Assembly (NCBI RefSeq): GCF_047123815.1
Contig: NZ_CP138920.1
Span: 682,001-746,000, forward strand
Reading direction: 5' to 3'
Source: Maricaulis sp017643475
Lineage (GTDB): Bacteria > Pseudomonadota > Alphaproteobacteria > Caulobacterales > Maricaulaceae
DNA: 64,000 bases
Shown: positions 1-8,694 of the stretch, in pieces
How the letters are laid out: every line of letters begins with the position of its first letter
How positions within the stretch are numbered: position 1 is the first letter of the stretch
Notes under the pieces: generated by a model
Told to the model about the DNA's origin: nothing
Seen by the model: the letters and a program-made list of their open reading frames with translations, nothing else
Database searches by the model: none
Position numbers and translations under genes: made by a program

Positions 1-77
1 GTTTCTGCCCCTCGGGACTCGCATGCCGACACAGCCAATGCCATGGCCAAAACAATGCAGCTCTGTAGCCTGGCCAT
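1..77 (-). CDS. N-terminal fragment of a putative lipoprotein (runs off the window)
   Basis: Only the first 25 codons are inside the window. The translation starts MARLQSCIVLAMALAVSAC, a short positive N-terminus, a hydrophobic stretch and a lipobox ending in Cys19 (VSAC), followed by ESRGAE. This is a convincing type II signal peptide, so the product is probably an outer- or inner-membrane lipoprotein. It lies 54 bp downstream of tlyA on the same strand and may be the last gene of the dxs-tlyA operon. No clear Shine-Dalgarno sequence precedes the ATG. Function cannot be inferred from the fragment. Confidence 0.55.
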   Translation of the reverse strand, partial: MARLQSCIVLAMALAVSACESRGAE

Positions 78-131
78 CCACTCAACTCCTGAATACCGCC
101 ACGATATCATCCAGCGTTAGCACAGCACCCA

Positions 132-857
132 CTACCCCTTGCGCGCCACCACCAGGTATTCCTGATTGCCATCACCGCCGGCGATCGGGCTGGGGATGAC
201 ATTGTCGACCCTAAAGCCCGCCATGCCGTCCAGCGCGGTGCGGACGATGTCCACGGCGCGCAGGGCCTCGTCGTCGGACCGGACCAGCCCACCGCGGCCA
301 ACACCGTCGCGGCCGACCTCGAACTGGGGTTTGATCAGGCCCACAAAGACCGCCCGGTCTGCGGCCAGGGACAGCGGCACGGGAATGACTTTCAGGAGAG
401 AGATGAAACTCGCATCACAGACGATCAGCGAGGGCGGTGCGTCGAAATCCTCGGCTGTCAGATCCCGCGCATCGGTCGCTTCCATCGAGACCACGCGATC
501 ATCCCCGCGCAGGCGCGCGTGCAATTGCTCGCGGCCGACATCCACGGCGTAGACTTTCGCTGCCCCGCGTTCCAGCAGGACCTCGGTGAAGCCGCCCGTT
601 GACGAGCCCACATCCAGACAGGTCCGCCCCGTCGGATCCACAGAAAATGCGTCCAGCCCGCCCACCAGTTTCAGCGCCGCACGACTGACATAGGGATGCA
701 GGGCCCGGGCCTCGATTGTCGCGCCAGCCGGAACTTTCTGCGACGCCTTGCGCAAGGCCACCCCGTCCAGCTTCACCAGCCCCGCATCGATCGCTTCCTG
801 GGCGCGCGCGCGGGTTTCGAAATAGCCGTTTTCAACGAGGTATTTGTCTGCACGCAC
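132..857 (-). CDS. tlyA: TlyA family rRNA (cytidine-2'-O)-methyltransferase
   Basis: 241 residues, the usual TlyA length. An N-terminal S4 RNA-binding domain (about residues 1-60, starting MRADKYLVENGYFETRARAQ) is followed by an FtsJ-type Rossmann methyltransferase domain with the SAM-binding motif LDVGSSTGGFTEVLLERG near residues 80-97. Family members 2'-O-methylate 16S and/or 23S rRNA; some are also described as haemolysins, which is probably secondary. The gene starts 6 bp after the dxs stop on the same strand, so the two are very likely cotranscribed, an arrangement known in many alphaproteobacteria. Confidence 0.93.
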   Translation of the reverse strand: MRADKYLVENGYFETRARAQEAIDAGLVKLDGVALRKASQKVPAGATIEARALHPYVSRAALKLVGGLDAFSVDPTGRTCLDVGSSTGGFTEVLLERGAAKVYAVDVGREQLHARLRGDDRVVSMEATDARDLTAEDFDAPPSLIVCDASFISLLKVIPVPLSLAADRAVFVGLIKPQFEVGRDGVGRGGLVRSDDEALRAVDIVRTALDGMAGFRVDNVIPSPIAGGDGNQEYLVVARKG

Positions 858-863
858 GCGGCT

Positions 864-2789
864 TTACTCAGCCTGCACGCCCGCAGCCATCACTTGTGCC
901 GCTTCCTGTTCGCGGCCCAGGGCTTCCAGGGCCCTGGCGGCGATGTGGCGGGCGTTGAGGCCGGCGGTTTCATACATGTTGAACGGGGTGTCCTGGTCCT
1001 GGAACACGTCCGGCAGGGTCATGGTGCGGATCTTCAGGCCGCGGTCCAGCGCGCCACGTTCAGCCAGCATGTGCAGGACAAAGGCTCCGAAACCGCCCAC
1101 AGCGCCCTCTTCCACCGTGATCAGCACTTCGTGCTCACGCGCCAGACGCAGAATGAGTTCCTCATCCAGCGGCTTGGCGAAGCGGGCATCGGCAACCGTG
1201 GTCGGGAAACCCTTGGCGGCCAGTTCGTCGGCGGCCTTGAGGGATTCTTCCAGACGCGTGCCCAGCGACAGAATGGCGATGGAACCGCCCTCGCGCACGA
1301 TCCGGCCCTTGCCGATCTCCAGCACGTCCGCAACGTCCGGCAGGTCAACGCCGGTGCCATTGCCACGCGGATAGCGGAAGGCAGACGGGCGGTCATCGAT
1401 CTGGTTGGCGGTCGCGATCATGTGGCAGAGCTCGGCCTCGTCTGCCGCAGCCATGATGACCATGCCCGGCAGGGCGCCGAGATATCCGACATCGAAGGAA
1501 CCGGCGTGCGTGCAACCATCCGCACCGACCAGGCCCGCCCGGTCGATGGCAAAACGCACGGGCAGTTTCTGGATCGCCACATCGTGCACGACCTGGTCAT
1601 AACCGCGCTGCAGGAAGGTGGAATAGAGCGCGCAATAGGGTTTCATACCGTCTGCGGCGAGACCGCCAGCAAAGGTCACGGCATGCTGTTCGGCAATGCC
1701 GACATCGAACATGCGATCGGGAAAACGCTCGGCGAACTTGTCCAGGCCGGTACCGCCGGGCATGGCCGCGGTGACGCCGACGACACGGTCATCCGCCTCG
1801 GCTTCCTTGATCAGCTGATGCGCAAACACGCCGGTATAGGACGGCGCACCGCCCTTGGATTTTTGCTGTTCGCCCGTGACGACATTGAACTTGGCGACAC
1901 CGTGATACTTGTCAGCCGCCGCTTCCGCAGGGGCGTAGCCCTTGCCCTTCTGGGTGACGACATGGATCAGGACCGGGCCTTCCTCGCCATCACGCACGTT
2001 GCGCAGGACGGGGACCAGCTGGCTCACATCATGACCGTCGATCGGGCCGACATAGCGAAAGCCCATCTCCTCGAACAACGTGCCGCCCATGGCCATGCCA
2101 CGCATGTATTCCTCGGCCCGGCGCGCCGCTTCCTGGACGTGCAATGCCTTGGCGACACCCTTGCCGACTTTGCGGATGTTTCGATAGCTCTGGCTGGAGA
2201 CCAGGCGGGAGAAATAATGGCTCATCGCGCCAACCGGCGGCGCGATGGACATGTCATTATCGTTGAGGATGACGATCAGGCGCGAATTCAGCGCGCCGGC
2301 ATTGTTCATGGCTTCATAGGCCATGCCCGCCGTCATCGAGCCGTCACCGATGACGGCGATGACATTGCGGTTTTCATCTTTCAGATCACGCGCGACAGCA
2401 AAACCCAGCCCGGCGGAAATGGACGTCGAGGCATGCGCAGCACCGAACGGGTCATACTCGCTCTCGGCACGCTTGGTGAAACCGGACAGGCCGCCCCCCT
2501 GGCGCAGGGTACGGATGCGGTCACGGCGCTCGGTCAGGATCTTGTGCGGGTAACACTGGTGGCCCACATCCCAGATCACCTTGTCGTCCGGCGTATCGAA
2601 GACATGGTGCAACGCCGTGGTCAGCTCGACGACACCCAGGGCAGAGCCGAGATGACCACCGGTGACAGAAACTGCGTCGATGGTCTCGGCGCGCAATTCG
2701 TCGGCAACCGACTTAAGCGTGTCCAGGTCGAGATTCTTGAGGTCCGAAGGATTTTGAATTCGATCAAGATTCGGCGTCTTTACAGACAT
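864..2789 (-). CDS. dxs: 1-deoxy-D-xylulose-5-phosphate synthase
   Basis: 641 residues, normal for Dxs. The enzyme condenses pyruvate and glyceraldehyde-3-phosphate with thiamine diphosphate and is the first step of the MEP isoprenoid pathway in the cytoplasm. Visible signatures are HLGSALGVVELTTALHHVF (about residues 46-64), the substrate loop DVGHQCYPHKIL, the ThDP/Mg motif GDGSMTAGMAYEAMNNAG (about residue 150) and the transketolase-type central domain with DVGIAEQHAVTFAGGLA. It sits between ispA upstream and tlyA downstream on the minus strand with short gaps of 16 and 6 bp, which indicates an isoprenoid operon. Confidence 0.97.
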   Translation of the reverse strand: MSVKTPNLDRIQNPSDLKNLDLDTLKSVADELRAETIDAVSVTGGHLGSALGVVELTTALHHVFDTPDDKVIWDVGHQCYPHKILTERRDRIRTLRQGGGLSGFTKRAESEYDPFGAAHASTSISAGLGFAVARDLKDENRNVIAVIGDGSMTAGMAYEAMNNAGALNSRLIVILNDNDMSIAPPVGAMSHYFSRLVSSQSYRNIRKVGKGVAKALHVQEAARRAEEYMRGMAMGGTLFEEMGFRYVGPIDGHDVSQLVPVLRNVRDGEEGPVLIHVVTQKGKGYAPAEAAADKYHGVAKFNVVTGEQQKSKGGAPSYTGVFAHQLIKEAEADDRVVGVTAAMPGGTGLDKFAERFPDRMFDVGIAEQHAVTFAGGLAADGMKPYCALYSTFLQRGYDQVVHDVAIQKLPVRFAIDRAGLVGADGCTHAGSFDVGYLGALPGMVIMAAADEAELCHMIATANQIDDRPSAFRYPRGNGTGVDLPDVADVLEIGKGRIVREGGSIAILSLGTRLEESLKAADELAAKGFPTTVADARFAKPLDEELILRLAREHEVLITVEEGAVGGFGAFVLHMLAERGALDRGLKIRTMTLPDVFQDQDTPFNMYETAGLNARHIAARALEALGREQEAAQVMAAGVQAE

Positions 2790-2805
2790 TCCGGCTACCC
2801 GCCTT

Positions 2806-3699
2806 TCAAGAGCGGCGCTTCAGGACAAAGTCGACCGCTTCCCTCAACAAATTTGCACGCTCGCCGAACGGATCAAGGTGCTCCTTGGCCTGCGCGGCCA
2901 AGTGTCGCGACCGTTCCTCGGCACCCTCAACGCCCAGAATGGTGACAAAGGTGGCTTTTCCTTGACCGGCATCCTTGCCGACAGCCTTGCCCGCTTCGTC
3001 GACATCTCCCGTGGCATCCAGAAGGTCGTCCGTGATCTGATAAGCCAAGCCAAGATCGTGTGCAAACCCTTCTAGCGCACGGCGGATGTGATCTTCCACA
3101 TCCTTCAGCGTGGTCACGGCCTCGGCGGTGAAATTGATCAGGGCGCCGGTCTTCATGCGATGCATGCGCGTAACCACTGAAATATCGAGCGTTTCGCGTT
3201 CGCCGATAATGTCGATCATCTGCCCGCCGACCATGCCGCTGGCACCGCTGGCGCGGGCCAGTTTTTCCACCAGACGCGCCCGCACGGCGCCCTGGGTATG
3301 TGTGTCCGGGTGCGCCAGGATTTCATAGGCAATGGATTGCAGCCCGTCTCCGGCCAGCACCGCCGTCGCCTCGTCATAGGCCTTGTGCACGGTCGGCCGC
3401 CCGCGGCGCAGGTCGTCATCATCCATGCAGGGCAGATCATCATGGATCAGGGAATAGGCGTGAATGCACTCCACCGCACAGGCTGCACGCAACAGACCGC
3501 GCTCGTCACCGTGCACCAGATTACCCAGCTCCATGGTCAGGAAAGGACGCAGCCGCTTGCCCGGCCCCAGGGCTGCGTAACGCATGGCGGAATTGAGCGA
3601 GGCTTCCGGGCCCTCGGCACGCGGCAGAAGCGCGTCCAGCGCGACGGTGACACGGTCAGCGGTCTCGTTCAGTTTCTGCTCGAAGCTCTCAGCGCTCAT
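2806..3699 (-). CDS. ispA: Polyprenyl (farnesyl/geranylgeranyl) diphosphate synthase
   Basis: 297 residues, typical of short-chain trans-prenyl diphosphate synthases. The first aspartate-rich motif reads DDLPCMDDDDLRRGRPT (near residue 95) and the second is DDLLD (near residue 235); both bind the Mg-diphosphate groups. It extends DMAPP with IPP to GPP/FPP, using the products of the MEP pathway, which fits its position directly upstream of dxs. The start ATG lies 76 bp after the xseB stop. FPP and GGPP chain length cannot be separated safely by eye. Confidence 0.93.
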   Translation of the reverse strand: MSAESFEQKLNETADRVTVALDALLPRAEGPEASLNSAMRYAALGPGKRLRPFLTMELGNLVHGDERGLLRAACAVECIHAYSLIHDDLPCMDDDDLRRGRPTVHKAYDEATAVLAGDGLQSIAYEILAHPDTHTQGAVRARLVEKLARASGASGMVGGQMIDIIGERETLDISVVTRMHRMKTGALINFTAEAVTTLKDVEDHIRRALEGFAHDLGLAYQITDDLLDATGDVDEAGKAVGKDAGQGKATFVTILGVEGAEERSRHLAAQAKEHLDPFGERANLLREAVDFVLKRRS

Positions 3700-3775
3700 G
3701 CGGCTCTCTCAACAGGGCGACCTTCAGCGGGTCGCAGCTTGATACTTGGAAATCACACGAAACCCGGGCGGGTCC

Positions 3776-4027
3776 TTACTGGTGCAGCTGGGCCGGTTCA
3801 AGCGAGAGTGAACCGTCCTCACCCTTGACGATCTTGTCGACCTTCAGCTCGGCATCCTTCAGCTTGCCTTCGCAATGCGCGCGCAGGGCAGCGCCGCGCT
3901 CATAGATCGCGATTGAACGCTCCAGCTCCACCTCACCGCTTTCAAGCTGCTGGACGATTCGTTCCAGCTCGGCCAGGGCCTGCTCGAAATTCATGGTCGC
4001 GATGTCGGCATTGGGCGTTTCAGGCAT
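3776..4027 (-). CDS. xseB: Exodeoxyribonuclease VII small subunit
   Basis: About 83 residues with the start at MPETPNADIATMNFEQALAE, which follows a GGAG Shine-Dalgarno about 9 nt upstream; an upstream ATG at 4072 would add 15 atypical residues. The helical core FEQALAELERIVQQLESGEV followed by LERSIAIYERGAALR is the XseB signature (two antiparallel helices that bind XseA). Exonuclease VII degrades single-stranded DNA in repair. xseA is not in the window. The position before ispA is a conserved alphaproteobacterial arrangement. Confidence 0.93.
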   Translation of the reverse strand: MPETPNADIATMNFEQALAELERIVQQLESGEVELERSIAIYERGAALRAHCEGKLKDAELKVDKIVKGEDGSLSLEPAQLHQ

Positions 4028-4084
4028 TGGGTCTTCTCCAGGACACGCCGCACAATAGGCAGGCTCGGGCACGCGGGCAACGCG

Positions 4085-4687
4085 TCATTTGCCGCGATAT
4101 TCGTATTGGCGATAGGACCAATAGCTGTCCCCGCCATCATGCACACATTTCCAGCCTGCCTGCTTGATATAGGGGCGCATCATGCGGTTGAACCAACCAT
4201 GCGCGCAGACGGTGACATCACCCTCCTGCGCGGCCTCGACAAGGCGGTTCACCGCCTGCTGCGCGCGGGCTTCCGCATCAACCCGGCTTTCCCGGCCGCG
4301 GGACATGCCAAACCACCAGCTGCAGCGTGCAAACACGCCCCAGGTCTTGGCCATGTAACGCCCCGGGATCGGTGGCGGTGGCAATTCGGCCTCCACAAAC
4401 ACCGGATCAATCACCAGCTCGCGCCCGGGCGCCGCGCCCTGCGCGGTCTCGATTGCGCGCTGAAGCGTGGAGGCAAAGACGATATGGGACGCCGCAGCGG
4501 CGGCCTTGAGATTGTCACAGGCATCCTGCCCGGGCACCAGGCTGGCTGGCTGATAGGTATTGTCCCACCAGTCCTCATACCCGCGCCAGTCAAGCATCTG
4601 CTCGCGGTTTGCGTCAGGCTTGCCGTGCCGGGCGACGGTAAGACGTCCGGGAACTCGCGGGGCTTTGACGGGGACAGGGCTCGACAT
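4085..4687 (-). CDS. Histidine phosphatase superfamily protein
   Basis: 200 residues. The N-terminal RHG motif appears as LTVARHGKPDANREQ (about residues 17-31), which provides the phosphorylated histidine. STLQRAIETAQ (about residue 73) and the late CAHGWFNRMM (about residue 162) supply the second arginine and histidine of the fold. The substrate is unknown; relatives include phosphoglycerate mutase-like and SixA-like enzymes. It lies between the histone-deacetylase-like gene and xseB on the same strand, so it is probably in the same transcription unit. The aromatic-rich middle section (WGVFARCSWWFGMSRG) is not typical of the better-known subfamilies. Confidence 0.82.
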   Translation of the reverse strand: MSSPVPVKAPRVPGRLTVARHGKPDANREQMLDWRGYEDWWDNTYQPASLVPGQDACDNLKAAAAASHIVFASTLQRAIETAQGAAPGRELVIDPVFVEAELPPPPIPGRYMAKTWGVFARCSWWFGMSRGRESRVDAEARAQQAVNRLVEAAQEGDVTVCAHGWFNRMMRPYIKQAGWKCVHDGGDSYWSYRQYEYRGK

Positions 4688-4736
4688 TCACGCTCATCCA
4701 GTTGGCACCAGCCATAGCCCCGCCTCACAGACGGTT

Positions 4737-5672
4737 CTACGGCGCGCTGGACAGACCCGAGACAAAGGCAGCAGCAGCCCGGCCAAGCGCGGGGCAGTCG
4801 TATCCCCCCTCCAGCACGGAAACAAGCCGGGAATGCGCAAATTCATCCGCGCTCGCGCGTATTTTTCCGGCCACCCAGCCGTAATCGGCATCGGTCAGGT
4901 TCAACCCACCCAGCGGATCCGCCTCGTGCGCGTCAAATCCGGCCGAGACCAGAATGACCTCCGGACGAAACCTCGCGAGTACCGGCAGGACCTCTGCCTC
5001 GAAGCGCTGACGCCAAAGAGCGGAGCTGGAATTGTCGGCGAAGGTGAGGTTGAGAACATTGCCATTGAGCCCCGTCTCCCCTTCCCGGCCTGTGCCGGGA
5101 TAAAGTGGCGCCTGGTGCAGGGAACTGAAGAAGACACGCTCATCGCGCTCGGCCAGGCACTGGCTGCCATTGCCGTGATGCACATCGATATCAATGATCG
5201 CCACCCGGCCGAGCCCGTAGGCTTCCAGCGCGTGAAGGGCTGCAATGGCAACGGAATTGAACAGGCAAAAACCCATCACCCGGTCCGGTTCAGCGTGATG
5301 CCCCGGTGGGCGGGCGAGACAAAAGGCCTGTCGCGGCCCCCCGGCCATCACACGATCCACGGCCTCCAGCGCCGCGCCTGCCGCATGCAATCCGGCCGCA
5401 GCCGAGGATTGCTGCACATGGGTGTCCCAGTCCAGCCCATGCCAGCCACCTTCTTCGGCGGCAGCACAGGCCGACAGCACACGCTCCACATGCCCAGGCG
5501 TGTGAAACCGCTCCAGCTCGTCACGGGTCGCAGAACGGCTTTCGATCCACTCACCGCCAGAAAGCTGCTGAAGCGCGCGCCTGACCGCCGCATAACGTCC
5601 GGGATGTTCCGGATTGTCCGGCGGCACTGCGTGTCCGGCGCTGGCCGGACTGTCCACGATCAGGACGCTCAT
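4737..5672 (-). CDS. Histone deacetylase family protein (acetylpolyamine amidohydrolase/AcuC-like)
   Basis: 311 residues, a zinc-dependent deacetylase of the arginase/HDAC fold. Catalytic signatures are all present: RPPGHHAEPD (histidine pair), FNSVAIAALHAL, the metal-binding IDIDVHHGNG (Asp and His) and SAGFDAHEADPLGG (second Asp). Bacterial members remove acetyl groups from polyamines or from lysines of enzymes such as acetyl-CoA synthetase; the substrate here is not known. It stands next to the xseB-ispA-dxs genes, a conserved position in alphaproteobacteria. The stop of the upstream SDR gene is 4 bp from its start, so translation may be coupled. Confidence 0.93.
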   Translation of the reverse strand: MSVLIVDSPASAGHAVPPDNPEHPGRYAAVRRALQQLSGGEWIESRSATRDELERFHTPGHVERVLSACAAAEEGGWHGLDWDTHVQQSSAAAGLHAAGAALEAVDRVMAGGPRQAFCLARPPGHHAEPDRVMGFCLFNSVAIAALHALEAYGLGRVAIIDIDVHHGNGSQCLAERDERVFFSSLHQAPLYPGTGREGETGLNGNVLNLTFADNSSSALWRQRFEAEVLPVLARFRPEVILVSAGFDAHEADPLGGLNLTDADYGWVAGKIRASADEFAHSRLVSVLEGGYDCPALGRAAAAFVSGLSSAP

Positions 5673-5676
5673 AGTG

Positions 5677-6558
5677 TCAGCCCGCCAGTCCGGACAGGTC
5701 CATGATCTTCACGCCCGGCGGGGTCGGCGCCTCGTCCTCTTCCGGCACGAAGAAGTCCGGCAGCAGATCGGTGCCCGGCTCGACGGAATACTGGTCGAAA
5801 TCGGTTACGCCCTCCGAATAGAGGAAGGTGTCGTCGATGAGGAAATTGCCGGTGAATTCCTTCGCCGGCTTGTTGAGCACGGCATAGGCTGTGTCGGCGA
5901 GAATTTCCGGCTTGCGACAGGTCTTCATCGCCTCGTCATTGGCCAAGACGTTGGAAATCGCGGCCGTGGCAACCGCTGTGCGCGGCCAGATGGCATTGGC
6001 GCCGATACGCCCCTTGAATTCTGCTCCCCAGCCCAGCACGCACAGGCTCATCTGGTATTTGGCGCTGGTATAGGCCACGTGCGGACCGAACCAGAGCGGG
6101 CGCATGTCCAGGGGCGGCGAGAGTACAAGAATGTGCGGGTTTTCCGCCTTTTCCAGATGCGGCAGGCATTTCTGGGTCACCAGGAAGGTGCCACGTCCGT
6201 TGACGCCGTGCATCAGGTCATACCGCTTCATCGGAACATCGGCCGTGCCGCGCGGATAGATGGCCGAGGCATTGTTGACCACGGCATCAATGCCGCCGAA
6301 ACGCTCGACCGCCTGGGCGACCGCAGTTTCGACATTGGCTTCATCGCGGATATCGCACTGCACCGCCAGGGCCTGGCCGCCGGCGGCTTCCACTGCTTCT
6401 GCCGCTGTGTGGATGGTGCCGCCCAGTCGCGCATCCTCGGTCACGGATTTGGCTGCGATAACGATATTGGCGCCGTCACGTGCACAGCGCTCGGCAATCG
6501 CAAGGCCAATGCCACGGCTGGCACCGGTGATGAAGATGGTCTTGTTTTTGAGGCTCAT
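5677..6558 (-). CDS. SDR family oxidoreductase (HSDL2-like)
   Basis: 293 residues. A classical short-chain dehydrogenase with the cofactor motif TGASRGIG at residues 11-18, VNNAS near residue 93 and the catalytic YTSAK near residue 166. The C-terminal extension after the fold (about residues 250-293, acidic and proline-rich) and the pattern LSPPLDMRP resemble hydroxysteroid-dehydrogenase-like protein 2 relatives. The substrate is unknown, possibly a lipid or fatty-acyl intermediate. It is 4 bp upstream of the deacetylase gene. A putative Shine-Dalgarno (GGGCGGGAG) precedes the ATG. Confidence 0.88.
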   Translation of the reverse strand: MSLKNKTIFITGASRGIGLAIAERCARDGANIVIAAKSVTEDARLGGTIHTAAEAVEAAGGQALAVQCDIRDEANVETAVAQAVERFGGIDAVVNNASAIYPRGTADVPMKRYDLMHGVNGRGTFLVTQKCLPHLEKAENPHILVLSPPLDMRPLWFGPHVAYTSAKYQMSLCVLGWGAEFKGRIGANAIWPRTAVATAAISNVLANDEAMKTCRKPEILADTAYAVLNKPAKEFTGNFLIDDTFLYSEGVTDFDQYSVEPGTDLLPDFFVPEEDEAPTPPGVKIMDLSGLAG

Positions 6559-6602
6559 TCTGGTCTCCCGCCCTTTATCGAGTACAGGAAACTAGAGCGG
6601 GA

Positions 6603-7382
6603 TCAGAGCGGACGCCAGACCCGGCCTGTCGGACAGTGTAGTTCCGGCTCGTTATCGCAGCGCTCGAAGGTGAACGGCACCGTCTCCGCCCGGCCGATGA
6701 TATTGACCATCGGTACGAAGCCCGGTCCGCCCGCGGCACGACTGTCGATGGAATTGTCGCGGTTATCGCCCATCAGGAAGACATGCCCGACCGGAACCGA
6801 GATCGGGCCGAAATCATCCAGCGGATGACGGTCGGTACGCTCATAGATCCAGTGTGTAGACGCCCCGGGCAGCTCTTCCTCGAACGCCATCACATCAACG
6901 ACAGCCGGAAAACCATTGTGCTGGCGATAACGGCGCGTTTCTGTTTCTGCGCGCGAGACCAGGTCACCATTGATGATCAGGCGGCCATTGCGCACCTCGA
7001 TACTGTCGCCCGGAACACCGACCACGCGCTTGATCAGCACCAGGTCCTCACGCGGGGACTGCAGCACGATGACATCGCCACGCTCGGGTTCGGCCCAGCC
7101 GATCCGGCCGTCCCAGCTGTCCGGCAACCAGTGCCCCAGCCCCAGCGGCAGAGAGTGGCGCGAATAACCATAGGCCCATTTGGACACGATGATACGGTCG
7201 CCGACTTCCAGCGTCGGCTGCATGCTTTCGCTGGGGATGTAATAGGTCGCAAAGGCGATCGAGGACCAGGCAAACCAGATTGCCACGACGCCGGAGAAGA
7301 AGCGTACGGCCTCGACACCTTCTCTCAAGCCGGCCCGCACCCAGCGGGGCAATCGACGCAGCAGGCGATACGTGCGCGACAT
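6603..7382 (-). CDS. lepB: Signal peptidase I (first of a tandem pair)
   Basis: 259 residues. It cleaves signal peptides from secreted proteins at the periplasmic face of the inner membrane. One N-terminal membrane segment (about residues 25-47) is followed by the catalytic serine motif PSESMQPTLEVGD, box C/D LIKRVVGVPGD with the catalytic lysine, and MGDNRDNSIDSR. All catalytic residues are intact. The next gene upstream is a close paralogue that ends 3 bp before this start, so the two are a tandem duplication. The C-terminus (CPTGRVWRPL) is nearly the same as that of the paralogue (CPTGRVWRGL). Confidence 0.95.
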   Translation of the reverse strand: MSRTYRLLRRLPRWVRAGLREGVEAVRFFSGVVAIWFAWSSIAFATYYIPSESMQPTLEVGDRIIVSKWAYGYSRHSLPLGLGHWLPDSWDGRIGWAEPERGDVIVLQSPREDLVLIKRVVGVPGDSIEVRNGRLIINGDLVSRAETETRRYRQHNGFPAVVDVMAFEEELPGASTHWIYERTDRHPLDDFGPISVPVGHVFLMGDNRDNSIDSRAAGGPGFVPMVNIIGRAETVPFTFERCDNEPELHCPTGRVWRPL

Positions 7383-7385
7383 GAC

Positions 7386-8156
7386 CTAGAGGCCTCTCCA
7401 GACACGGCCCGTCGGGCAATAAAGTTCAGCTTCACGGCGACAATTGGCCATGGTGAACATCACCGTCTCGGCGCGGCCGACAACATTGGCCAGCGGGACC
7501 AGGCCCGGCCCGCTTGGCGCGCGGCTGTCATTGGAGGCGTCACGATTATCGCCCATCACGAAAACCGTGCCGGGCAGAACGGTCACAGGACCATAATCGT
7601 CCAGTGCGAAATCATCCGTGCGCTCATAGATTTCGTGTTCGCGATCACCGGGTAGGACCTCGGTATAGAGGGTCGCAGTACGCAGGACAGGCGAACGGCC
7701 TTCGCGATAGGTGCGCACCTCTTCCAGCACGCGCGGAGCAGCCTCGCCATTCAGGTAGAGGCGGCCATCACGCATCTCGATCGTATCGCCGGCAACGCCA
7801 ATAACACGCTTGATCAGATTACGCGGACGACCATCGGCCTGGCGTTCGTCGCGGAATACCACCACATCGCCGCGCTGCGGATCCGCCCAGGCAATGCGTC
7901 CATTCCAACTACTGGGCAACAGATAGCCAATGCCCAGCGGCAGGGAGTGGCGCGAATAACCATAGGCCCATTTGGAGACAAGAACGCGATCACCGACTTC
8001 CAGCGTCGGCTGCATGGAGCCGGACGGGATGTGAAATGCGGCAAAGATGAAGGTCACAAGGACCAGCCAGACGGCGATCACTCCGCCGAGAAATCTAACG
8101 ATTTCGAGCACTTCGCCAGCGGCCCGGTCCATCAATCGCTGCACTAGAGGATTCAT
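7386..8156 (-). CDS. lepB: Signal peptidase I (second of a tandem pair)
   Basis: 256 residues. One N-terminal transmembrane segment (about residues 18-38), catalytic serine motif PSGSMQPTLEVGD, lysine motif LIKRVIGVAGD and MGDNRDASNDSR. Both members of the pair carry the identical stretch SKWAYGYSRHSLPLG after box B, so the duplication is fairly recent or under strong constraint. The ATG overlaps the stop of the YbjQ gene by 4 bp, which suggests coupled translation. Whether the two enzymes differ in substrates or one dominates cannot be told from sequence. Confidence 0.95.
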   Translation of the reverse strand: MNPLVQRLMDRAAGEVLEIVRFLGGVIAVWLVLVTFIFAAFHIPSGSMQPTLEVGDRVLVSKWAYGYSRHSLPLGIGYLLPSSWNGRIAWADPQRGDVVVFRDERQADGRPRNLIKRVIGVAGDTIEMRDGRLYLNGEAAPRVLEEVRTYREGRSPVLRTATLYTEVLPGDREHEIYERTDDFALDDYGPVTVLPGTVFVMGDNRDASNDSRAPSGPGLVPLANVVGRAETVMFTMANCRREAELYCPTGRVWRGL

Positions 8157-8467
8157 TTGAGTTTTACCGCCGTTCCGTACGCGAGAATTTCTGCTGATCC
8201 ATCCATAACAGTCGCCGTCGACAGGCGGAAAGTGATAACCGCATCCGCGCCCAGCTCCTCGGCGTGGCGGACCATGCGGTCCATGGCCTGCTCACGGCTC
8301 TCGGCCAGGAGTTTGGTGTATTCCGGAACCTCGCCGCCAACCAGATTGCGCAGGCCTGCGATGAAGTCGCGACCGAAGAAACGCGCCCGCACGACATTGC
8401 CGCGCGCCAGTCCGATGACGCTGTCGATTTCGTGTCCCGGGACGTTGTCAGACATTGTGACGATCAT
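8153..8467 (-). CDS. YbjQ family (UPF0145) protein
   Basis: 104 residues, the usual length for the YbjQ/heavy-metal-binding-domain family (pentameric beta fold). Characteristic features are the start with SVIGLARGNVVRARFFGRDF, the central helix LLAESREQAMDRMVRHAEEL and the end GADAVITFRL plus ILAYGTAVKL. The biochemical role is unknown. It overlaps the upstream membrane-protein gene and the downstream lepB by 4 bp each, so all four genes 8694 to 6603 form one tightly coupled operon. Confidence 0.88.
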   Translation of the reverse strand: MIVTMSDNVPGHEIDSVIGLARGNVVRARFFGRDFIAGLRNLVGGEVPEYTKLLAESREQAMDRMVRHAEELGADAVITFRLSTATVMDGSAEILAYGTAVKLK

Positions 8468-8694
8468 GGCGCACTCTCCTCGTTACTCTCTTGCTCGTAC
8501 AGCCGCTCGGCTGCGAGATATTGTTCTGCCAGAGAGATCGCGATCAGGGCCGGACAGATCAGAACCACCAGCGCCCAGGGCCAGCCAACTCTGATACCGA
8601 ACAGAAGATGCAGCAGGATCAGGATGAGCAAGCCAGCGAGGCCCGTCACAAACTGCAGCAAATTCCGGTTCGTCTTGATCCAGTCCAGGCGCAC
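8464..8694 (-). CDS. Small two-helix membrane protein
   Basis: 76 residues, GTG start preceded by an AGGGAGA Shine-Dalgarno about 8 nt upstream. Two hydrophobic segments are visible: LLQFVTGLAGLLILILLHLL (about residues 12-31) and WALVVLICPALIAISLA (about residues 39-55), followed by an acidic tail. It is the first gene of the YbjQ-LepB-LepB operon with a 4-bp overlap to the next gene. No family was recognised; a link to membrane protein processing is only suggested by context. Confidence 0.7.
   Translation of the reverse strand: MRLDWIKTNRNLLQFVTGLAGLLILILLHLLFGIRVGWPWALVVLICPALIAISLAEQYLAAERLYEQESNEESAP

Noticed and set aside
1..120. Plus-strand open frame ending at 118-120
   Set aside because: The minus strand gives a clear lipoprotein signal in the same place; the plus frame shows no family.
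696..2945. Very long plus-strand open frame over dxs
   Set aside because: It is the complement of dxs and tlyA; composition is that of an antisense frame in high-GC DNA and there is no recognisable domain.
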